From: Rhyacichthys aspro
Taxonomy: Eukaryota; Chordata; Actinopteri; Gobiiformes; Rhyacichthyidae
Assembly (NCBI GenBank): GCA_036850595.1
Contig: CM072161.1
Location: 3,214,801-3,278,800 of the forward strand
Length of the DNA stretch: 64,000 bases
Reading direction: 5' to 3'
The notes under the pieces are model-generated. The model ran no database searches, was not told the origin of the DNA, and was given only the letters and a program-made list of their open reading frames with translations. Below are positions 1-9,090 of the stretch, piece after piece. How positions within the stretch are numbered: position 1 is the first letter of the stretch; the number at the start of each line of letters is the position of its first letter. A program made the translations under genes and the position numbers.

Positions 1-1
1 C

Positions 2-547
2 ACAGAAAGTAACACGACCATTTTAACAGATTTCATTGTTCGAGTGCTGCTGGAGCAGGATGAGAGAAGAGCAGAAGAACCTCAGAAGAAAGTGGACCAA
101 ACTGATCGTTCTTTTTGGAAGAAATTATTTACAAAAAGCAAAGAAGACAAGCTGGGAGAGAATCCAGAAGGCCAAGGTACTCCCTTTTGGAAGTTTTTTA
201 AATGGGCTGGAAAAAGTAAGAGCCAAAGTGTCTCTAGGGAACATCCTGTTCAGTCAGAGGTGGAGGAGTCTGACCAAAAACCAAGCAAGGGGACCTTCTT
301 CAAAACATTCAGTTTGAATTGTCAGTGTCTGTTCAAAAGAAACCATCAAGATAAGCCTGAAGCCAAACATACGGGGCCAAAGTCTTCCCCCATTTTTCAA
401 GCATTTAACTTTCTATGGACGAAAGTAAAAGCTCTACGATATTGGCTTTACCGTAAGAGCTACTATGAATACGATATTCTTTATATATACACTGGTCCAA
501 TAATGGCCAGCATTATTTGGTGGACTGTACAGCATCTGCTCTCATAA
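2..547 (+). CDS. 3' part of an unrecognised gene, copy A (cut by window edge)
   Basis: The frame is open from base 2 to the TAA at 545-547, about 181 codons, with no start needed inside the window, so the true 5' end lies to the left. The protein is lysine-rich and aromatic, with three similar amphipathic motifs (FWKKLF, FWKFFKWAGK, FFKTF) around residues 40-105 counted from base 2. Its last 25 or so residues (YDILYIYTGPIMASIIWW and on) are hydrophobic and could be a C-terminal membrane anchor. I do not recognise the family. The first 100 bases match 1387-1486 with about 8 differences by hand alignment, which shows this belongs to a tandemly duplicated gene rather than being a chance frame. 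Alternative: the last exon of a gene, with the exon boundary off the left edge. Function unknown. Confidence 0.45.
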   Translation, partial: TESNTTILTDFIVRVLLEQDERRAEEPQKKVDQTDRSFWKKLFTKSKEDKLGENPEGQGTPFWKFFKWAGKSKSQSVSREHPVQSEVEESDQKPSKGTFFKTFSLNCQCLFKRNHQDKPEAKHTGPKSSPIFQAFNFLWTKVKALRYWLYRKSYYEYDILYIYTGPIMASIIWWTVQHLLS

Positions 548-1054
548 TGTTATCTTGTAGCCAAGACATTGTGAAAGCATGTGTTTAAATCTGTACAAGT
601 GGAACTGAAATAGTAAGTAAGAAATAGTAAGTTCAGTTTCATCTGTACAGTTGTGTTCATAATAACAATGTAAAATAACAGGGAGTAAAGCTCAAAATCC
701 TTTTCACACCAATGCATATTGTAAGGGACTTCTATTTGATCGTCATTTGATGTTTCAAATCATCAAACAAATTTAAATATTAGACAAAGATCACTCAAGT
801 AAACATAAAACACAGCTTTTAAGTAATAATTTGATTTATTAAGGGAAAAAAGCTATCCAAACCTACCTAGAACTCCACCATTTTTGGCCCCTGGCTATGT
901 AACCTTTTCCAGACTGATAGATGTTGATTCTCATCTGTCAGTCAGTCAGTTGCTTCAGAGATTGTAAAGAATCACCAAAAATAGATAAGCAAAGTGGGAA
1001 GAAGTGGAAAACCTGGTAATTGGCATCAAAATGCACCATCAAAATTCTTGAGAC
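548..1054. other. spacer between tandem copies A and B
   Basis: AT-rich sequence with no open frame of note. It would hold the 3' end of copy A and the 5' flank of copy B. I see no repeat or clear promoter motif. Confidence 0.4.
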
Positions 1055-1490
1055 ATGACGGTCAAGTCAGAGCAACCATCCACTTTTACTCTGTCTCCAC
1101 CTACCCCTGACTCTCAGGTAAAAAAACACCCAAGAGGCAAATTTGCATATGTAAGAAAGGGTTTCAATAGAGTGCACCCTATTTCCTGCAGTAGTCCACA
1201 ATCAAATTTGAAGCTCAAGGCTGGGTCTCTTCTAATGACATTGGACAGTGTGACACAACATCAGGAAGGAACCAAATCTGGCACCAGGCCTGATCAAAAG
1301 AAGCCGACTCCTGTTCATCTGTTCAATGTTGTTTCAGAGAAGAACAACCCAGCGCAATCCAAGTACACCACTGCAGGGGATGTGTCCACAGAAAGTAACA
1401 CAACCATTTTACCAGATTTCTTTGTTTCAGTGCTGCTGGAGCAGGATGTGAGAAGAGCAGAGGAACCTCAGAAGAAAGCGGACCAAGATT
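1055..1490 (+). pseudogene. Truncated second copy (B) of the unrecognised left-edge gene
   Basis: An ATG at 1055 opens a frame that runs to 1795. Only codons up to about 1487 look like gene: from 1387 they repeat the start of copy A (TESNTTIL, then LLEQD and RRAEEPQKK) in the same frame. After QKKADQ the similarity to copy A stops. The lysine/aromatic region and the C-terminal hydrophobic segment of copy A are absent, and from 1581 the frame runs into an inverted-repeat element. The 332 bases from 1055 to 1386 are hydrophilic, Ser/Thr/Pro/Lys-rich, and probably show what lies upstream of copy A outside the window. I read this as a duplicate that lost its 3' half. A live gene with a transposon-derived C-terminus cannot be excluded. 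Confidence 0.4.
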
Positions 1491-1580
1491 TCATGACTTT
1501 CCATCAGATAAGCACCTGCTGCTGGGTGAATGCAATCAGAGGAGATGAGAGCGCAACATTTAAAAATTCTTGGAGGGAAC

Positions 1581-1948
1581 ACATACGTACGGTGGCCGAG
1601 AAGTGCAAAACAAATATACAAATTGCGAAACAAATATACAAATTACGAAACACATTTACAACGTTTTCACATTTACATAAAACATTTTTACATTTTATTG
1701 AACAAAATAACCTGGGCGAAACACTTTTACCAATATTAAAACAAATTTACCTGTTTGAAACATCGAGAGCCCACCGACCAATGGGAACGCTCTAGCGTCG
1801 TTTTAGTAAAAGTGTTTCGCCCAGGTTATTTTGTTCAATAAAATGTAAAAATGTTTTATGTAAGTGTGAAAACGTTGTAAATGTGTTTCGTAATTTGTAA
1901 ATTTGTTTCGTAATTTTGTTTTGCACTTCTCGGCCACCGTACATATGT
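1581..1948. mobile_element. Foldback miniature element with arms of about 150 bp
   Basis: The sequence from 1581 (acatacgtacggtggccgag) reappears inverted, ending at 1948. The arms, about 1581-1735 and 1803-1948, pair along nearly their whole length and leave only about 65 bases of loop. Shared inverted blocks include the ends with ggtggccgagaagtgcaaaa, and aaataacctgggcgaaacac near the loop. There is no coding capacity, as expected for a non-autonomous, hairpin-like DNA element. The left arm contains a short internal duplication (caaatatacaaattgcgaaa and caaatatacaaattacgaaa). Superfamily not assigned. Confidence 0.75.
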
Positions 1949-1962
1949 TTGTGGGAGGATGA

Positions 1963-2328
1963 TATTTATTTAACTTCAGACATCTGACAAGAAAAGGCGC
2001 TGTCTCAATCAAATTTGCTTGAAATGACTTGGGAAGAAAGCCGAGCCGATAGTCAACATATGAGCGAGCTGGCAACAGAATGGGCGTTACTGTGAGATCA
2101 GCTGAGCGACAGGAGATTTAAATGATGACCGTGAAAACGCTGTATTCTGTCTTTGGATATGTTTCTACTTGGTCACATTTTATTTTTACAAATATTTTAT
2201 TTACTATCTCTGATGCGTTATCTTATGTACATAAATATGTTTGATGAGCTCGGCTTTTTCCAAGTAATTCCAAGCAAATTTGGATGGGACAGCACCTTTT
2301 CTTTTCAAACGTCCGAAGTTAAATAAAC
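1963..2328. mobile_element. Second miniature element with inverted ends of about 85 bp
   Basis: The left arm (1963-2051) starts tatttatttaacttcagac. It is matched in reverse complement by the right arm (2243-2328), which ends gtccgaagttaaataaac. Shared blocks include aagaaaaggcgctgtctcaa / aagaaaaggtgctgtcccat and caaatttgcttg. About 190 bases of unrelated sequence lie between the arms, without a useful frame. Only 14 bases separate it from the preceding element. This is a non-autonomous DNA transposon by structure; family not assigned. Confidence 0.7.
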
Positions 2329-3369
2329 TATAAATAAATAAACTATATATAAACTATAAACTATAGATACTACAGATGCACTTTTAATGTCGATTTCTGT
2401 TAGTGTGACATTGATGAGTGTTTAAATTAAGAAGCATATAAGTATTTAGTCACACGTATAATCTCAGAGTTGCAGAAACAGCTTTGTATTTCTACATGTT
2501 TTATTGGCTAAACATTAAAGGGTCATTGTGTAACTTTCATACATTTCTACCAGTTACTGACACCTGTGGCCGTTAGAGGAACTGCAGTCAGTGTCGTGCT
2601 CGCTCTCACGCACGTGTTCGTACGAGCACGACTGAGGAACCGGAGCATTAGCCTCAACATAAACTCTATCACAGACTCATCACAGACTCTGAGATTTACT
2701 GGAGTCATGTTTACGGAGGAGACAGAGGCAAGATGTTGACAATGGTATGTTTTATAAAGTGTTTTTCAACACAATACAGTAGTTAGAGCAAACTCTGTGT
2801 GATATATTATCGACTGTATGTAACGTTTGTCAAAAAAGTGTTGACAAACGTTAGCTTAGCTATACCTAGCTTTAGCACTAGCTCATGTAGTTTCCATCGA
2901 GGCCCTGCAGTGTTTACACAGGAGTCTCAGCAGAATAACGGCAAAAGTTAGTGAATTTATCTCTATCAGACGGGATACGATACATAATATGTTACTATTA
3001 CTGTTATTTTTCCGAGACATTAGAGCATTTCATTTTTATTTGATCAGCTAATGTCTAAACAGCTGCACTGTTCCTAAACCTTGTGTAACATCAGTGACAA
3101 GCACCAAAACAACACTCACTGACCTCTTATGTATTCTGGAGAAAAGCAAAATACATATTACGAAGTACAGGAGTTTTGCTTGTTTCTAGGTACCACTACT
3201 GTACTAAATTGGTCTGGCATTAGGTTGAGACAACATAAATGTAACCCACTGTACCATTTCAGTTTATCCTTGTTTATTTTACTCTTGGTGTCATTCAGAA
3301 TACCTCTAACATGAAATTTGGCTCAATAAAAGAACTAATAAGTGATATATTTTTATTGTTCTCTTCTCA

Positions 3370-3655
3370 GGACTCCAGCTCTGGAGTTTGAAGCTCTTGT
3401 GCAGGAGATCACTAACAGTGACTGCAGCATCTGTCTCCGGAGAAGGATGAAGTGCTCCAGATGAATGGAACTCGTCTGTGAGGGGTTTTTTCTGGATGTG
3501 CCGGAGAGAGCCACACCAGGACCAGCCGAACCAAACAGGGGTCAGCCAGCTCGGTGCACCTGCCTGAACTGCCCAGTCATGACAACAGATCTAGAAAACA
3601 AATGCTGCAGGAGGATCCAACAGGGCGTCTCAGCACACCACATGGAGCTGTTTTT
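3370..3655 (+). pseudogene. P2X7-receptor C-terminal-like cysteine domain fragment
   Basis: After an AG acceptor near 3370 the frame reads TPALEFEALVQEITNSDC, reaches a TGA at 3462-3464, and continues in the same frame from the ATG at 3465. The later part contains RCTCLNCPVMTTDLENKCCR. That spacing, CxCxxC followed by a T(D/E)xExxCC block, is characteristic of the zinc-binding intracellular C-terminal domain of P2X7 receptors and of many stand-alone fish proteins annotated as P2X7-like. No channel domain is nearby, so this is a stand-alone or transposon-borne version. The internal stop and lack of further sequence make it a probable pseudogene. A plus-strand poly(A) signal follows about 100 bases later. 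Confidence 0.5.
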
Positions 3656-3746
3656 ATTTTTATTTTTTCAGAAAACTAGATTTAAAAAAAATAATCCTTT
3701 CATTTGTTTTATTAATTGAAAGTTTTATGGTGTTTATACAGGCAGA

Positions 3747-3752
3747 AATAAA
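3747..3752 (+). terminator. Poly(A) signal AATAAA for the P2X7-like unit
   Basis: AATAAA about 100 bases after the P2X7-C-like segment, followed by T-rich sequence. Plausible 3' end of the rightward unit of the 2514-5010 element. Confidence 0.35.
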
Positions 3753-3922
3753 TATACATTTTTATAGATTCTTTCCTGCACATATTTATTGTAAACGAAT
3801 TGCTGTATTTGAACACTGTCTCTTTTTATTGCTGCCCTTTGTTTTTGAGGCTGAAGTCATGTTCTAAAGAAAGAGAGAGAGAATAATAAGCATTGGTGTC
3901 ATTTTGACAGTCATGACATTAA

Positions 3923-3937
3923 TTTATTTACTTTATT
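3923..3937 (-). terminator. Two minus-strand poly(A) signals
   Basis: TTTATT occurs at 3923-3928 and 3932-3937 on the plus strand, giving two AATAAA hexamers on the minus strand. They face the plus-strand signal at 3747 and support a convergent pair of transcription units. Confidence 0.3.
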
Positions 3938-4487
3938 ATAACATACAATACATAGATAATACAGATAAAGTTTGACAGGTAACAAACATGTCCACAGCAT
4001 TGTAGATAAGTGCATCTTGATATTATGATGTAAATAACAAAACAGGCTACACTTCTCCACTGGTGCATGATACCTGAACATAACGGTTCTTTGTGAGAGA
4101 CAGGTAAGGACTGTGGACATGTGGCTGACATGTTGTAACGTTAGCCATTAGGCTCGCGTTTTCTGGTGATTATTTAGCAAACGAGCCAATGTTAGTGTAA
4201 CTCAAAAATGCCACACAGAGTTGGCATTAGCTGCGGTGTGAAGACAGCTGATAAGTAAGAAAAGCTAGGACTGCACATTTGTCAGATTCATAAGCCTCGG
4301 GAGTCAGGATCATAACGAAGTTATGGTCTGAAGGTATTTAATCCATTCAAAACACAAACTTATTTAGAGACGTTGCTGTTAGCTAGTTAGCATCCCCGTT
4401 TCGGAAGCATGCTATTGTTATTTAGCATTAGACAACTGATAACAAAGCATCACAAGATATTTTACATGGTCAGTGATGATGTCTTAC

Positions 4488-4732
4488 CTTCACAATGAAA
4501 AGAAAGCCGATTCTGGGTCTGTTTTATCCCCAGAGCAGTTCTTTGCTCTCGCGGCCGACTCTGGCTCGTCTTCCTCCGGCGCCGGTCACACTCCCCTTTG
4601 GGTCTGCGGGCCTCGCTCGATAAAACGTTCTTTGTTTTTTTTATGTTTGCGGGAAGTTTGTGTCGGTGTCCGGGTTGTGCTGTGTTGCTGTGCTGGAGGC
4701 CGTTCGGGGTTTTTTGTGTCTGCAGAGTCCAT
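4488..4732 (-). pseudogene. Basic 5' exon remnant of the leftward unit
   Basis: An ATG at 4732 (minus) opens MDSADTKNPERPPAQQ, followed by a lysine/arginine-rich stretch (SRKHKKNKERFIERG). This stops after about 48 codons. The overlapping minus frame from 4737 carries RRPKGECDRRRRKT, which looks like the continuation of the same basic region, so one frameshift probably separates them. The open part ends at a consensus splice donor (AAG then GTAAGA) at 4487. High CpG, the donor and the basic composition suggest a decayed first exon of a nuclear, DNA-binding-like protein of a repeat family. Identity is inference. Confidence 0.3.
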
Positions 4733-4860
4733 CTCAAAACTAACGCGAACTAATGCCGCTGACTGTCATGGCCGCCGCGCAGGAAAGTCCAAGACCAAGG
4801 AGACGAGAACGCGCACGACGTCACATCCGCCTCGATTTTGTGGGAAATCCGACCCGAATA
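4530..4860. promoter_or_regulatory. CpG-rich block inside the element
   Basis: CpG dinucleotides are far denser here than in the surrounding AT-rich DNA, including gcggccgactc, ctccggcgccggtc and gcgcacgacgtcac, the last with a cAMP-response-like TGACGTCG on the minus strand. It sits over the candidate start of the leftward unit and is probably its promoter or first exon. Confidence 0.35.
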
Positions 4861-5010
4861 CTACTCAATGAAATGAGGCTACAGGCTTATAGAGGCAACC
4901 AAGTTGGATACTTAAAATGTCATCCCTCTCATCACAGCATTGACAGGCTGACTTCTGGGCAAATAAAAGCCTTATTTATTCTTAAAATCCTACACATAGC
5001 TCCTTTAAAT

Positions 5011-5400
5011 ACTGTTTTTTGTTTTTGTTCCTGTCTGTGTGTCCTGTGAGAAAGAGCAGCGCTGGACGACTGTGAACCACTGTGGAGCAGTTACATGAAG
5101 ATTAGACCCGTGTCAAACCTGTCAAACCTGTCAAAGAAGAACATGGACCAGCTTCACCTGCACTGCCATACCTCAGGATCTGTGTTTTACTAAGTACTAA
5201 TATTTACTGTTCATAATGGCTCTGCACTCTTTTTAAGGTGTGTATCTTGGGATGAATTTTAAGATTATAGGGTTTTTAAAAAAATGTTTTTAAGTTTTAA
5301 CTTTTTAATAGACTGTAAAATGAAAATAGTAACACCCATCGTACTTCGTCATTTTTTTGTGCATGTGTGTGTTAAGAAATGAGTGTGTTTGTGTATGTCC
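5011..5400. other. Unassigned sequence
   Basis: No coding frame. A short direct triplication of the motif gtcaaacct occurs near 5112-5135. Otherwise I see only AT-rich filler. Confidence 0.35.
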
Positions 5401-6575
5401 GACATATTTGACAGTTTTTCTTTTTTCATCACAGATGAAATTATTGATATTATTGACACACAAAAAATCAAAATGAAGCAAAATCAAACTTAATGCCAAT
5501 TTTTGACAATCCCGGGCACTGATAATTCCCCACACACACAAAAAAATCTTATAGGGGTAGTAGAAGATTGGGTGGCACTCCTGCTTCACAGCAAAAAGGT
5601 CATGAGTTCAAACCCTGGCCAACTCAGACATCCTTGGCTGGTTCTGGCCAATTCAAACATCCTTGGCTGATTGTGGATGACTCAAACATCATCAGCTAAC
5701 TCTGGTCTTTCTGTTACGAGTCTGCATGTCCTTCAGCTTCCTCCCACCGCCCAAAGACATGCATATATAGTTCAATTGCCAACTCTAAAGTATCCCTAGT
5801 GAATGAGTGTGATGGTTGTCTGTCAGTGTCTGTTTCTAAGTGTCAGCCCTGCAACTAACTGGCCATTGTCCAGCCTGTACCCCACCCAAGGCCCAAAGCT
5901 GCTGGGATAGGCTCCAGCCACTCATGAGCCCCAGCAGGACCAAGCGTTAGAAAATTAATGAATTTATCTTATGGAAAATTATTCACTTTTTGTGTTTTTT
6001 GTCTTATATTGAAATCAAGTTCTAATAACAAGAACTGGCATTTAAGGGGTTGAGTCTTAGAAACACAACAAATATTTGCTATGTATGGTGAGGACTGAAG
6101 CTGATGATAGTATCCATTTAAAAAAAATGGAATTGTGCATTATTAGATAATATTATAGCAGTCTTTATTGGAGAATTTTTTTGTGCGCTTGGTTGACAGG
6201 TGTGACATTTATCATATAATCTGACACTACACAAAACATTAACAAAAAAGCAAAATCAAACTTGAGGCCAATTTTTGACAATCCCGGGCCTGATATTTCT
6301 GATAAAAAATTACTTTGCATTTATTGTATTGAAATTTATTTACTTGTAATTTTTGTCCTATTTGGCAAACCAAGTTCTAATCACAAAAACTGGCATTTAA
6401 GGGGTTAGATCTTAGAAGCACAATAAATATTTGCAATGTATGGTGAGGACTGAAGCTAATAATAGTATCTATTGAAAAAACATTGCTATTATGAATTATT
6501 AGATAATATTTTTATGTCACTCTTTATTGGAGCATTTTTTGTGCTCTAGGGCGACTGGTGTGACAAAAATTAAAG
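5400..6575. repeat. Tandem direct repeat, two units of about 355 bp, first unit split by a SINE
   Basis: Unit 2 (about 6215-6570) repeats unit 1. The block gccaatttttgacaatcccg occurs near 5493 and again near 6267, and ctggcatttaaggggtt near 6035 and 6390. The first pair is about 772 bases apart and the second 355. The extra 417 bases in unit 1 are accounted for by the SINE at 5553-5945. No coding frame. Origin unknown; I do not recognise the unit. Confidence 0.75.
5553..5945 (+). mobile_element. tRNA-headed SINE (family 1), copy 1
   Basis: The head reads ggtggcactcctgcttcaca, then a B-box-like gagttcaaaccctgg. The body has the blocks typical of a very common fish repeat: cctcccaccgcccaaagaca, aactctaaagtatccctagt, ggttgtctgtcagtgtctg and gctgggataggctccagc. 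It ends agcgttagaaaattaatga. Further full or partial copies are at 22440, 32400, 41228, 42480 and 46722. Transcription by RNA polymerase III from the tRNA-like head is known for such SINEs. Confidence 0.75.
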
Positions 6576-7204
6576 GGGTGTAGAAGGGTTAAACTAGACA
6601 TGGTCTAAAAGAATTTTACATATGAATCTGATTTGATAAAAACTTACTCCCACTAATTGGTTGTTAGCATAGCTACTAAAATAAATAGCTAATAAAGACT
6701 TAAGGAAATACACAATTTGAATTTTAATCACCAAAAAGGCTGGAGCCAAGCTTCTTGGATGGTCTTTCAATGAAGGGCACATAATACTACAGAAAAATAG
6801 CAAAAAATTACTCAGCTAATAACTAGCAGCTAGCATTAGCACTGTACAGGCTAGCGGCCGCCAAGGCCTACACAAAATGACACCCTGTCAATCAAAGTAG
6901 CCACTCCCATAATTACGGCAAACCAAAAAAATAAAAAATAAATAAATCACTCCCCACAGAGTTGTCACATAACAGTAACTTAGCTCTAGAGACCAGAACC
7001 ATCTTTTGTACCAGGCTGTAAAAGGATTTTTTACACTTGTAAAGTTGCCATTGGATCATCTTTTGGAGCCTGCCATCTACATAGAAGATGAATTGTTGCC
7101 TTCCTAGTGAATAATTTAACATGAACCTGGCTCTAGGGTCCCACTGCAGCCATTAAAGGCTTCTAACGACCGGGATGGTTGCAAGATGGTTTGTTAAGGG
7201 GGTA
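6576..7204. other. Unassigned, partly repeat-like sequence
   Basis: No coding frame. The stretch 6945-7150 (with accaggctgtaaaaggattt and tggagcctgccatctac) resembles a dispersed fish repeat that I cannot name. There is an A-rich run near 6923-6945. Confidence 0.3.
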
Positions 7205-7530
7205 AAAAAATCTCAATAAGATTTATTGATGCAGATAAAATTTTTATTCAAAATACATGATTTTTTCCACAACATATGACTTGTATCCTTCAATTTTTAA
7301 AGAAAAATGCTAATTTTCAAATAAAAATGCATATTTCAGTAGTAAAACTGCAGTTTTTTTGGGTTTTTTTTTTTTTTTTGAGAGTTCTGCATTTTGACAC
7401 ACTCACCCACACACAAATAGATTTTGATCCATCCATGCACAAGGCTAAAGTCTCCATAAGATTTATTGATGCAGATAAAAAGATTTATGCAAAATTCATG
7501 ATTTTTTCTTCTTCTGTCTTGCATCCTGTG
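7205..7530 (+). repeat. Direct repeat, two diverged copies about 240 bp apart
   Basis: The block aagatttattgatgcagata occurs near 7217 and again near 7457. In both cases it is followed by a similar run: t-rich, attca(aaat/tgc), catgattttttc, then a tcctttg/tcctgtg-like block. A T homopolymer near 7365 lies between them. Origin unknown. Confidence 0.5.
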
Positions 7531-7697
7531 ATTTTTGCACATAATTTGCTATTATATCTTTTTTTCCAATATTCATATATTTTTATAATTACTTAAAAAA
7601 AAACAAAAAACAACATTTTATTTGTCAAGTTTTGTCTGTGAAAATTTGAATCTGCATTTGTGGATCACCCAGTGCATTCAGCATCCGCGCAAAAGGC

Positions 7698-8068
7698 AAT
7701 GCCGTTCCAATGACAACCACCTGGTGGCTATGTTGACCAACTGTACAGGCAATGAACTTCCAGATGTTGATGAGTTGTGCAAAAGTTGAAAGACAAATGT
7801 GGAGGAAGCGAGAAAAGCTACCAAGAAAAGAAGAGGATGTTGGAAGCTGCTACTGAAATGGACACTGGGAGAAGTCAAGTGGCTGGATGGGTAACAACAA
7901 CTAACTTTATGCGTTGTATTACCAGCAACATCCGTAGGCTATCTATACCTAGCCTACTTACGTTTAAGTTGCATGTCTGTTTAACAGGCAGCAAGTCTAT
8001 GAAAAGTATTACGGATGTTATTTGCCTGTACTTTTGGTCAACATTGCCACCAGGTGGTTGTCATTGTA
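7698..8068. mobile_element. Inverted-repeat element with arms of about 40 bp
   Basis: Left arm 7711-7751 (gacaaccacctggtggctat, then gttgaccaactgtacaggc) is matched in reverse complement near 8020-8066 (gcctgtacttttggtcaaca, then ttgccaccaggtggttgtc) with two or three mismatches. About 270 bases lie between. A 107-codon frame starting at 7777 spans the interior, but I see no recognisable domain in it. Structure fits a non-autonomous DNA element. Confidence 0.6.
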
Positions 8069-8339
8069 AAATATGTTGTTGTAAAATATTTAAATTGTAA
8101 GTTTTAATTATTATTTTTTTGTTTGTTTTATTAAAAAAGAATTAAATATTTGGGTTTTTTTATATATACTTTTTCAGAATAATGTTGACTCCTCTATATA
8201 ATGGATATTCATATGCATAGAATTATTATTTTTTTAAATGGTCTAATAACCTGCTCTTGATTTAGACCTTTTGAAGACAGGGTATGAAAAGAATGAATGA
8301 ATCCTTTATAAGGAGATTTGGCGTTGAACATGTTCAATT

Positions 8340-9090
8340 CCAATATTTTTTAAAGATGAGACAGGATGTTGAATCATGGAATGCTTGGAGATGTATAAAA
8401 TCAACAGGACTCTAAGATCATTCATTGCAAACTTGATGAGGTTGTGAAAGACCACCCTTGAGGCCAATTGCAAGCCAGTTGTTCAAGTGTCTATCATATG
8501 TGGCATTTACCAAGGAGATGCCCTGTCCTCACTGCATAGGTCTGGACCTCCTCAGCCAAATAATCACCAAGTCTGGCTATGGATACCAACTCAGAAACGG
8601 GGCCACCATCAGTCCTCTACATGGATGACATCATGCTGTACACCAAGAGTGAGCGAGACATTCACTCACTGATCCACACAACCAGAATCTACAGCAATGA
8701 CATTGGAATGTCATTCGGATTTGAAAAGTTTGGTCGGATGGTGACAAAAGAGAGGGAAGCTAGTCCATATATAAGTGGTCTCACTCCCAGAAGAGACAAT
8801 AGCAGACATTGAGGAGAGCTACAAGTACCTGGGAATTCCACAAGCAAATGGCAACCTTGAAGCAACAGCCAGATACCAACAACAAGTAAGGCAAGTCCTA
8901 AGGAGTCCGCTCAATGGCAAAAACAAGGTCCGGGCCATTAACAGCTATGCCCTGCCAGCAATCAGATACACTGCTGGAATAATAAGCTGGCCGCCAAAGG
9001 AAGGGATACAAACCACAGATGTGAAAACACAGAAGCTCCTCACCATGAGGGGCATGAAGGCTTTCACCCCAAATCCAGCACCCTGAGACC
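8340..9090 (+). pseudogene. Broken non-LTR retrotransposon reverse transcriptase
   Basis: Translated pieces in more than one frame match a reverse transcriptase: CGIYQGDALS near 8500 (the YQGDALSPL-type motif before the active site), YMDDIMLYTKSERDI near 8617 (the (F/Y)xDD catalytic motif), then KYLGIPQANG near 8824 and INSYALPAIRYTAGII near 8937. Switching between frames around 8560-8610 and 8730-8790, plus stops before 8480, shows it is dead. The upstream (endonuclease) and most downstream parts are missing. It resembles the R2/NeSL-like LINE proteins common in fish and corals; the exact clade is uncertain. Confidence 0.75.

Larger units (their letters stand above)
2514..5010. mobile_element. 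Decayed 2.5-kb element with short terminal inverted repeats and two convergent gene remnants
   Basis: The left end (2514, attaaagggtcattgtgtaa) is matched imperfectly in inverted orientation by the right end (tacacatagctcctttaaat, to 5010). Inside, one unit appears to run rightward and end near the AATAAA at 3747-3752. Another appears to run leftward from the CpG-rich block 4530-4860 and end near two minus-strand AATAAA signals at 3923-3937. The rightward unit carries a P2X7-C-like cysteine segment, a domain I associate with multicopy transposon-linked genes in fish. Both units have stops, so the element is not active as it stands. Boundaries rest on about 20 bases of similarity and are approximate. 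Confidence 0.45.

Noticed and set aside
1803..2075. Minus-strand 90-codon frame
   Set aside because: Lies in the arms of the foldback elements and mirrors the plus-strand frame of the opposite arm.
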